Source: Bacillota bacterium (GTDB lineage Bacteria; Bacillota; Clostridia; Acetivibrionales; DSM-1351). From it: DNA of 41,796 bases. The translations under genes were made by a program, and so were the position numbers. The stretch spans positions 1 through 41,796 of the forward strand of contig JAEZIU010000325.1 of assembly GCA_023436485.1 (NCBI GenBank), given 5' to 3'. Of the stretch, positions 36,501 through 41,796 are shown piece after piece. Each line of letters opens with the position of its first letter. The stretch's first letter is position 1. The notes beneath the pieces were generated by a model. It saw only the letters and a program-made list of their open reading frames with translations, did not search any database and was not told the origin of the DNA.

Positions 36501-39500
36501 AGTAAGAATATAGATATTCAAGGTAATATACTGACAATGAATAAGGATGAGTCAGGAGAACTTTTACAGGATATAAGTACATATTCTGTTTTCAGGGGAA
36601 TAAATGAAAAAAATGCGATATTGAGATGGGATGAACAGAAGGCTGCATGGAAAATAGGCTTATCGGAATTTACTTGGAAAACTGAGAATACTGAAAATAG
36701 TGGTGAAAAAGTGAATACGCCGGTTGATTATACGTGTCTTTTAGTAAACAAAGATGGCAGCATACAGGCTCCTGCAGCAACAGTTCTTAATGATTTTCAT
36801 GCCAATAAAGCCATTATAAGTTCACTTGATGTCAGCGAACCCATTAATGCACAAAAAGGTATCCAATTTATCAGCAACTCCGGTAATAAACCATATATAA
36901 AATGGAGCGAAGATAAAGCACAATGGAAAATAGGGGTTGGAATTGGAACTGGAGAAGTGAATTGTATCAGTGCCAAAAGCTCCGGATATGTTGGAATCGG
37001 CAATGATGCACCAAATGCAAAACTCGATGTAAGCGGTAATGCTATTGTAAGCGGTGACATGACAATTGGCGGCAAAACAGCTATCACTGGTGATCTTTCT
37101 GCAGGAAATGCTACTATAGCGGGCAGTATTACGTCAAATGGCGGGCTAACCATAAATAGACAAGGAACTTCAAATAATGTAGTAAGTGCTATAGAAATAA
37201 ACAGAGGAGTAGATAACGATAGTGCTATTCTGGAAAATGCAAAAATAATCTGGGATGAGACAGAAAAAATTTGGAAAGTTGGATATGGTAAAATTTTAAC
37301 CCCACTCAATGTTAACAATGCATTCAAATCCACAAAACTGTATAGTACAAATTCCAATCAAATAGTTGTGAGTGTTGATGAAAATTCTAATGTTGGTATA
37401 GATGAAGAAAATCCAACAGCAAAACTGCAAGTAGCTGGGAATGTAAAGATAACCGATAAAACGAAACCAGACGGATCGACGGTAAAGGGATCACTTGAAT
37501 TAGACGGAAAAGTCACTGCGAAAGGCTCATTTGAACTGTCAAGAGCTAATGATAAACCTGCTATTCTTTGCTGGAATGAGGAAAGAAAGAGCTGGCAGGC
37601 AGGAACAGAGGGGAGCTTGCAGGATATTAGTAGCTCTGATGCTTTGTTTGCCCCCGATGGTACTAAAGTAGTTTATGTAAACAACGCAAAGAATGTCGGA
37701 GTCGGAGTAGACGTGCCCACAGCAAAACTTGACGTTAACGGGAGTTTAAAAGCAACCAGCATCAGCTCTGCCGGAGACATTACAACGGATAACGGCACAA
37801 TAAAGAGTGCAAATGCCAATGTAACAAGTGTATTGCAGGCTAGCAGTGCGAGTATAACCAATGATCTGACAATAGGCGGCAATCTAGTTGTAAATGGTGA
37901 CACAGTAACAGTTAACACAAAAACACTTGAAGTTGAAGATAATATTATAACCCTAAACAAATACAATCCTCAGACTCAGCCGGTTCCAACCAAAGCAGGA
38001 ATAGAGGTGTTCCGCGGGGGTACAGCTAACAGTGCCCAGATTATATGGAATGAAGAATTAGGCGGGGTATGGCAGGCAGGTACAACAGGTACAATGAAAA
38101 CCATAAGCTTTACCGACCATACGCACCCGGAATATAACAATAGCGGCATATCAGACCTTACTGCAGTAATAAAAGTAAATAACGGAAATATAGGTATAGG
38201 AACTTCAGCTTCTTATTCAGACAAACTTTCCGTATCCGGTAATGTAGGAGTTACCGGGAACACTAAAGTTTCAGGATTGCTAACTGCAGGTACACTCACA
38301 GTTGGCGATACTACAATAAATGGTAATTTATTTACAAGCAATATAAAAGTTAGTGGCTTACTAAATGTTAGTAAAGGAATTGAAATAACGAGAAGTGACT
38401 CGACTAAGGCTCAGATAATATGGAATGAATCAAGTGGAGTATGGCAGGCAGGTACTACCAATAATATAAAAAACATATGCTATGCGGAACATAAGCACCC
38501 GGAATATGATCTATCTTCTGCTTTAAAATTAAGTAATGGAAATATAGGCATAGGAACTTCAACCCCAACTGATAAACTTTCCGTATATGGTAATGTGGGA
38601 GTTACAGGGAATACTGGAGTTTCAGGAACGCTGACTGCAGGTACACTCATAGCTGGCGATACTACAGTAAATGGAGATGTTACCGCCAACAATGCAGTTT
38701 TGAACGCAAAACTCACGTCTGTTGATGCAGAAATCAGTGGAAACCTGACAGTTGGTGGTACAGTAGTAAATGGGGAAACGCTTGCCACAGTTGTGAATAT
38801 AGGTACAAACCTCACAACTCAAACAGCAACAATAAATGGAGATGTTATCGCCAACAATGCATTGGTAAACACAAAACTCACAGCTCACGATGCAGAAATC
38901 AGTGGAAACCTGACAGTTGGTGGTACAATAGTAAATGGGGCAACGCTTGCCACAGTTGCGAATATAGGTACAAACCTTACAACTGAAACAGCAACAATAA
39001 ATGGAGATGTTACCGCCAACAATGCAGTTGTAAACACAAAACTCACGTCTGTTGATGCTGATATCACAGGGATACTAAATGTCGCCAATGGAATTGAAAC
39101 AACGAGAAGTGACAAAACTACTAAGGCTAAGATTTTCTGGGATGAAACCACTACTTCCTGGAACGCAGACACAGGAACAAGTAGTGGCCAAATAGCCCTT
39201 AGTAACCATACACATAATACTCTTTATGGAAACACTGAACCGATTGTAAATGTGAGTGATGACGGTAACGTTGGAATAGGTAAAATCCCCGAAACAGGAT
39301 TCAGGTTGTCTATTAATGGTAATATTAAGGCCAATAACATAACAGGTGATATAGTAGCTACAGGCGTGACACAGACATCATCCAGAGAATTAAAAGAAAA
39401 TATTACCTCATTTCCTGTAAAAACAGCATTAGACCTGTTAAAAAAATTGAATCCGGTTACATTCGATTACAAAATCGATTGCTTGAAAAAACATAACATA

Positions 39501-39680
39501 GGCTTTATAGCTGAAGAAGTTCCGGAGATATTTACAAGCGATGACTGTAAGTCAATTTCGATAATGGATATTGTAGCTGTATTAACATCAGTAGTAAAAA
39601 AACAACATTCTGAAACAATAGCAATAAAGAAGCAACTGGCTACATTGCAAAAACAAGTGGCCGGATTACTGGGAGCTTAA
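33573..39680 (+). CDS. Giant tail fibre 3 with twelve W-repeats and S74 domain
   Basis: The protein is 2035 residues, more than twice the other fibres, with TTGGAGGAA before the ATG. The docking domain is shared (KRMKYFDGLLLKWDDLTLDQ, LHNGYFHDWGIVDGLEV). The shaft carries about twelve degenerate copies of a unit centred on IxW(D/N)E....W..G (e.g. GGLEVYRGEGLENARIIWDE), often followed by YG..WD.L and LH.H. Near the end is a recent tandem repeat of 55 residues. The S74 chaperone has S1936 and K1941 (SSRELKENI), GFIAEEVPEIF and a final coiled coil. It is the last gene of the operon and probably the longest-reaching receptor-binding fibre. Confidence 0.93.
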   Translation: MSNEFSNEISDKIKRMKYFDGLLLKWDDLTLDQNYHMRLHRLHNGYFHDWGIVDGLEVTPVAGYLQVKVSPGFAIDRTLDADLNEIVGRDIWICENHPDNLIDLSGQAIGQDKYITVTYDEVDCDTEIVKGENNPIHKWERGKINYKEKQNLGSPSEEIVLARIRIIEEAGQKKIVIDDKEADGKKQLRIQAVTGGASQEFKKISVGEKGTSILPYISGPTDDERRLYLEKHGLATDSDGLIVHTPYTLFYGPVISDTLKTNGAVDVNGTFSVNVNKTNALQVDSNGAVSITNSAEVSGTLSAKKGLNVSGESTTLDTDVVVMTGNKLTVNKYTKKPDETDSNKMGSGIEVYRGEGQLVAELLWDETDRSWKAGTQDSLHKLAYGPDWDAVHNGTNVDTFQNESKSVTLHKHSKIWDSSTESKEALTADEKGNISIPQNLKVSGSVVTNLGIEVPQKDSATNARLVWNEEKQSWQIGIGDDLNNIPYGETWDNLIAKTNADERHHHSKLFDNDNQEAMSVQANGDVNVTSNMIVGKDLQVQGTLTVTNNATEIKYIQKAVSDNVIVVNKPETESEQKPLSEGGLEVYRGEGLENARIIWDEGSDNWKMGTGKDMSVIPGGIEWEYLTHGQVVDNMHAHGSLAMEDGTVVVSVDKNGNVEAGKNVEINGNLTIDENEFVMGDVDVKGSVTIEGDLTVLGASTTVNQKTLEVENSTIIANKYSENSSPVEIEGGLEVYRGGNVQNAKLLWNEKEGKWKIGTGDSMNDIIYGHNWDALVQNNSADGLHTHGILSDLNGNVAINADSADEVVINKAAKVYGGLDVDGEVNILGDLNVTGNVIGTVTYLEKTDMKVQDNVILLNKFEGDNPPVNESGLEIYRGESVEKARLVWDEAAALWKVGIGDKLHKLAYGTNWSNLTDKRNADALHTHGQLFNEKGNILSLSTTSSGNIDVRHDLNVNQDLTIAGNLNVKGKVTNINSKNIDIQGNILTMNKDESGELLQDISTYSVFRGINEKNAILRWDEQKAAWKIGLSEFTWKTENTENSGEKVNTPVDYTCLLVNKDGSIQAPAATVLNDFHANKAIISSLDVSEPINAQKGIQFISNSGNKPYIKWSEDKAQWKIGVGIGTGEVNCISAKSSGYVGIGNDAPNAKLDVSGNAIVSGDMTIGGKTAITGDLSAGNATIAGSITSNGGLTINRQGTSNNVVSAIEINRGVDNDSAILENAKIIWDETEKIWKVGYGKILTPLNVNNAFKSTKLYSTNSNQIVVSVDENSNVGIDEENPTAKLQVAGNVKITDKTKPDGSTVKGSLELDGKVTAKGSFELSRANDKPAILCWNEERKSWQAGTEGSLQDISSSDALFAPDGTKVVYVNNAKNVGVGVDVPTAKLDVNGSLKATSISSAGDITTDNGTIKSANANVTSVLQASSASITNDLTIGGNLVVNGDTVTVNTKTLEVEDNIITLNKYNPQTQPVPTKAGIEVFRGGTANSAQIIWNEELGGVWQAGTTGTMKTISFTDHTHPEYNNSGISDLTAVIKVNNGNIGIGTSASYSDKLSVSGNVGVTGNTKVSGLLTAGTLTVGDTTINGNLFTSNIKVSGLLNVSKGIEITRSDSTKAQIIWNESSGVWQAGTTNNIKNICYAEHKHPEYDLSSALKLSNGNIGIGTSTPTDKLSVYGNVGVTGNTGVSGTLTAGTLIAGDTTVNGDVTANNAVLNAKLTSVDAEISGNLTVGGTVVNGETLATVVNIGTNLTTQTATINGDVIANNALVNTKLTAHDAEISGNLTVGGTIVNGATLATVANIGTNLTTETATINGDVTANNAVVNTKLTSVDADITGILNVANGIETTRSDKTTKAKIFWDETTTSWNADTGTSSGQIALSNHTHNTLYGNTEPIVNVSDDGNVGIGKIPETGFRLSINGNIKANNITGDIVATGVTQTSSRELKENITSFPVKTALDLLKKLNPVTFDYKIDCLKKHNIGFIAEEVPEIFTSDDCKSISIMDIVAVLTSVVKKQHSETIAIKKQLATLQKQVAGLLGA
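38671..39060 (+). repeat. 165-bp tandem repeats inside fibre 3 (two full, one partial)
   Basis: Copies begin at 38671, 38836 and 39001 with an exact 165-base period (55 codons). They share ATGGAGATGTTA.CGCCAACA and GAAATCAGTGGAAACCTGAC blocks and are nearly identical. The third copy stops after about 60 bases. The period keeps the reading frame. A looser 354-base repeat (about 38184 and 38538) lies just before. Confidence 0.93.
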
Positions 39681-39687
39681 AACAATT

Positions 39688-39750
39688 AAAAGGGGCTGTT
39701 GTACAATGAATAGATTATATTCAACGGCAGCAGCTCCTTTTAGTTTGTTC
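39688..39750 (+). terminator. Terminator at the end of the eCIS operon
   Basis: Arms of 14 bases (39688-39701 and 39728-39741, AAAAGGGGCTGTTG against CAGCAGCTCCTTTT, two wobbles) enclose a 26-base loop and end in a T-rich tract. It starts 8 bases after the fibre 3 stop. Confidence 0.75.
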
Positions 39751-39812
39751 ACATTTATGGTGTGAAAGGAGGAACCTAATAAAACTCCTCATACCGATTG
39801 CAACAATTATTG

Positions 39813-39842
39813 TAGACATAAATTGAACAAGTGTTATATTAT
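39813..39842 (+). promoter_or_regulatory. Possible promoter for the ThrE-type genes
   Basis: TAGACA (39813-39818) and TATTAT (39837-39842) are 18 bases apart, 48 bases before the first ThrE-type ATG. This is a fair sigma-A match in an A/T-rich region. Confidence 0.35.
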
Positions 39843-39889
39843 GGTCATGTTGGATATATTAAAGAATATACAATTTTATTGAGGTATTT

Positions 39890-40645
39890 ATGGAGATAAA
39901 AAAGGTTGCTGAAATAGCGGTATCAGCTGGAGAAATATTACTGAGCAATGGAGCAGAAGCTTACAGAGTAGAAGAGACGATATCAAAAATATGTAATTCA
40001 TACGGTTTAATCGGTGAATGCATTTCAAACCTGACAGGAATATTTATTTCAATAACAGGTCCGGATGGTGAAACGGTTACATCAATAAAACGGGTACGTC
40101 AAAGACGTGTGGATTTATACAGAGTTGAGCTCATAAATTCCTTTTCAAGAGGTCTAATGGAAAACCCTGTATCCTATGAGGAAGCAAAGAGAATTCTTGG
40201 AGATATAACCAATGCTCCAAGCTTTAACCTTGGAATAAGGCTAATGGCAGCTAGTATGACTTCATTTGTATATACGTTGTTTTTTAAAGGAACCGTACCT
40301 GATGCGGTAATAGCTTTGATAATTAGCCTGGGCATTTATTTTATTCTTCAAAAAATAGACGAAGTCGGGTTTTTTCAATTTCTCCAATACTTCCTATCAG
40401 GGTTATTAATAGGAGCATTAAGTGTCTCAATACAACACTTGCTTCCAATTATTCACAAGGATAATGTAATAACCGGAGCAATAATTGTACTATTACCGGG
40501 GGTATCTCTTACAAACGGTATAAAGGATATACTGTACGGGGACTATGTTTCGGGACTTGCCCAATTCGGCGAGGCCATGCTTATAATTATTGCAATGAGT
40601 GCCGGTATAGTAACTGCACTTTCACTATTTATGAAATGGATGTGA
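39890..40645 (+). CDS. ThrE-type threonine/serine exporter, N-terminal-domain subunit
   Basis: This gene encodes 251 residues, with GAGGT 8 bases before the ATG. The DUF1212/ThrE N-terminal domain is clear: AVSAGEILLSNGAEAYRVEE at the start, then the soluble region, followed by about five hydrophobic segments from residue 117 onward. In many Firmicutes the ThrE exporter is split into this larger subunit and a smaller one, which is the next gene. The pair would export threonine or serine, or a related metabolite, through the cell membrane. It is chromosomal background, separated from the eCIS operon by a terminator. Confidence 0.9.
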   Translation: MEIKKVAEIAVSAGEILLSNGAEAYRVEETISKICNSYGLIGECISNLTGIFISITGPDGETVTSIKRVRQRRVDLYRVELINSFSRGLMENPVSYEEAKRILGDITNAPSFNLGIRLMAASMTSFVYTLFFKGTVPDAVIALIISLGIYFILQKIDEVGFFQFLQYFLSGLLIGALSVSIQHLLPIIHKDNVITGAIIVLLPGVSLTNGIKDILYGDYVSGLAQFGEAMLIIIAMSAGIVTALSLFMKWM

Positions 40646-40650
40646 TTTGA

Positions 40651-41088
40651 ATGCTTCAACAAACCGTGTTGGCTTTTTTTGGAAGTATATTTCCGGTTAT
40701 ACTATTTAATATTGATAGAAGAAAAATACTCTGGGCAGGTTTTTGTGGGGCTATTGGCTGGATTATATACAGTCTTATATCTGTAAATACAAACAGTCCA
40801 ATACTTTCATCTTTTTTTGGTGCACTTACTGTAGGGATTTACAGTGAATCCATGGCAAGAATACTTAAAACACCGACCTTTGAATTTTTGATACCAGGAA
40901 TATTTCCATTGGTACCGGGAATGATGGCATACAAAACGCTGCGATATATAGTAGAAAACAACATCTCGTCCGCTTTCAGCAGCGGAACCCAGACCTTGGC
41001 AGTAGGCGGTGCAATCGGGTTTGGAATAATGCTTTCAACTACAATCTTTAAATTTATATCAAGAATACAAAAGAACAGGAAAAAGTAA
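40651..41088 (+). CDS. ThrE-type exporter, small membrane subunit (DUF3815-like)
   Basis: The protein has 145 residues and starts 5 bases after the previous stop. About four to five membrane helices are seen. PTFEFLIPGIFPLVPGMMAY is the hallmark PLVPG segment of the ThrE_2/DUF3815 half. Together with the upstream subunit it makes the full ten-helix ThrE architecture. The length is normal for the small subunit. Confidence 0.9.
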   Translation: MLQQTVLAFFGSIFPVILFNIDRRKILWAGFCGAIGWIIYSLISVNTNSPILSSFFGALTVGIYSESMARILKTPTFEFLIPGIFPLVPGMMAYKTLRYIVENNISSAFSSGTQTLAVGGAIGFGIMLSTTIFKFISRIQKNRKK

Positions 41089-41097
41089 ATCAAACAA

Positions 41098-41469
41098 TTA
41101 TATTATTTTAACTACTGTACCTATAGAAACTAAATTGCTCAATTCAATTACCTGATCATTGAACATTCTTATACATCCATTTGAAACATCTTTTCCAATA
41201 GAAGAAGGATTATTTGTTCCGTGTATCCCATAATCCCCATTTGGTGCGTTAAGTCCCAACCACCTTGCTCCAAACGGTCCTCCGGGATTAATAGCACGGT
41301 TGACTATCCTGAAAGTACCTAGAGGAGTTGGCGTAGATGGTTTACCCACAGCAACGGGATAACTTTTGAAGACAATATTATCCCTGTAAAGGGTTAACTT
41401 ATGCAAACTTCTATTGATAGTAATTGAGTAAACAGGTCTGGATAAATAAACAGGTTGCTGATAAAACAT
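41098..41469 (-). CDS. Small YkuD-family L,D-transpeptidase
   Basis: This is a minus-strand gene. I chose the inner ATG (41469 down) because TAGGAGA sits 6 bases upstream of it; the outer ATG at 41508 lacks a site. The product is 123 residues, a bare YkuD domain: GTFRIVNR, H83-G84-T85 (GIHGTNNPSS), and S96-NGC99-IR101 with catalytic Cys99. Such enzymes make or edit 3-3 peptidoglycan cross-links. No signal peptide or LysM is present, which is unusual for a wall enzyme, although short leaderless forms occur in clostridia and bacilli. It converges on the ThrE genes with a 9-base gap. Confidence 0.9.
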   Translation of the reverse strand: MFYQQPVYLSRPVYSITINRSLHKLTLYRDNIVFKSYPVAVGKPSTPTPLGTFRIVNRAINPGGPFGARWLGLNAPNGDYGIHGTNNPSSIGKDVSNGCIRMFNDQVIELSNLVSIGTVVKII

Positions 41470-41616
41470 AGGTATTCTCCTAAAGACGTATATTACTTTA
41501 ATATTCAAAAATACATTAAAACGTTACACTAATTTAGAAGTTATAGTTAGCAGAAAAATATAAACTTTTATAAATTATATATATTAAATTACGACAAAAA
41601 AATTCTACAAATATTA

Positions 41617-41645
41617 TTGACAGAACTAAATTGACATGATAAACT
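41617..41645 (+). promoter_or_regulatory. Promoter-like signal reading out of the window
   Basis: A consensus TTGACA (41617-41622), a 17-base spacer and TAAACT (41640-41645) form a good sigma-A-like pair. Downstream to 41796 there is no coding frame yet. A hairpin (GAAATCG..CGATTTC, 41734-41752) lies in the presumed leader. The gene served is outside the window. Confidence 0.45.
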
Positions 41646-41796
41646 AAAAAAGTCGCTCGGCAATGAGTGATTATTAAGATGGACTTTGAAAAGTAAACAG
41701 TGATAAACATGTAAAGGAACTCGAAAAAATTCCGAAATCGTAAAACGATTTCAAAATTGAGTAACTTGCGAACTTTATAACCTGGTTTTTGGAAAC

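Overview
The window looks like chromosomal DNA of a low-G+C Gram-positive bacterium, most likely a Clostridia member of the Ruminiclostridium/Clostridium type. The signs are A/T-rich codon use, strong AGGAGG-type ribosome sites, rho-independent terminators and DUF6809, IS110, SMI1/KNR4 and split ThrE genes. The species assignment is inference.

Region 1 (1-4997) holds a 1417-residue modular toxin/carrier. It has the short N-terminal motif recurrent in proteins linked to extracellular contractile injection systems (eCIS), a long helical middle, a conserved junction and a swappable C-terminal domain with an LTPHHMP motif. A putative immunity gene overlaps its 3' end, and a terminator follows.

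Region 2 (4998-10938) is a plastic accessory zone. It contains a DUF6809-type small gene, a short tyrosine recombinase, an IS110 element with a candidate bridge-RNA end, and an orphan WHH-nuclease toxin tip with a SMI1/KNR4 immunity gene. It also has a highly structured non-coding stretch and a chimera of IS110 debris joined to a decayed second copy of the toxin gene. A near-perfect terminator insulates it from what follows.

Region 3 (10939-39750) is an eCIS operon in the Afp/PVC-like family. In order it encodes a small helical protein, AAA+ ATPase (Afp15-like), DUF4255 cap (Afp16-like), sheath, tube 1, a small assembly-type protein, a DUF6760-like protein without a normal start codon, tube 2, and a disordered 492-residue protein. 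These are followed by LysM tube-baseplate connector, gp27-like hub, gp5-like spike, PAAR tip, gp25-like wedge, two baseplate-J wedge proteins and a gpI-like protein. Last come three tail fibres with S74 self-chaperoning tips, separated by two paralogous small coiled-coil genes. I see no ordinary tape-measure gene. The helical toxin/carrier upstream is a candidate cargo and, more speculatively, length ruler.

Region 4 (39751-41796) looks like ordinary chromosome: a two-gene ThrE-type amino-acid exporter, a convergent small YkuD L,D-transpeptidase, and a promoter-like signal pointing out of the window.

A possible working model (inference): the contractile particle is assembled in the cytoplasm, the three fibres define targets, and the large modular protein is loaded or escorted by the tube. 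Its toxic tip is replaced by recombination in region 2, with immunity genes kept for current and former tips.
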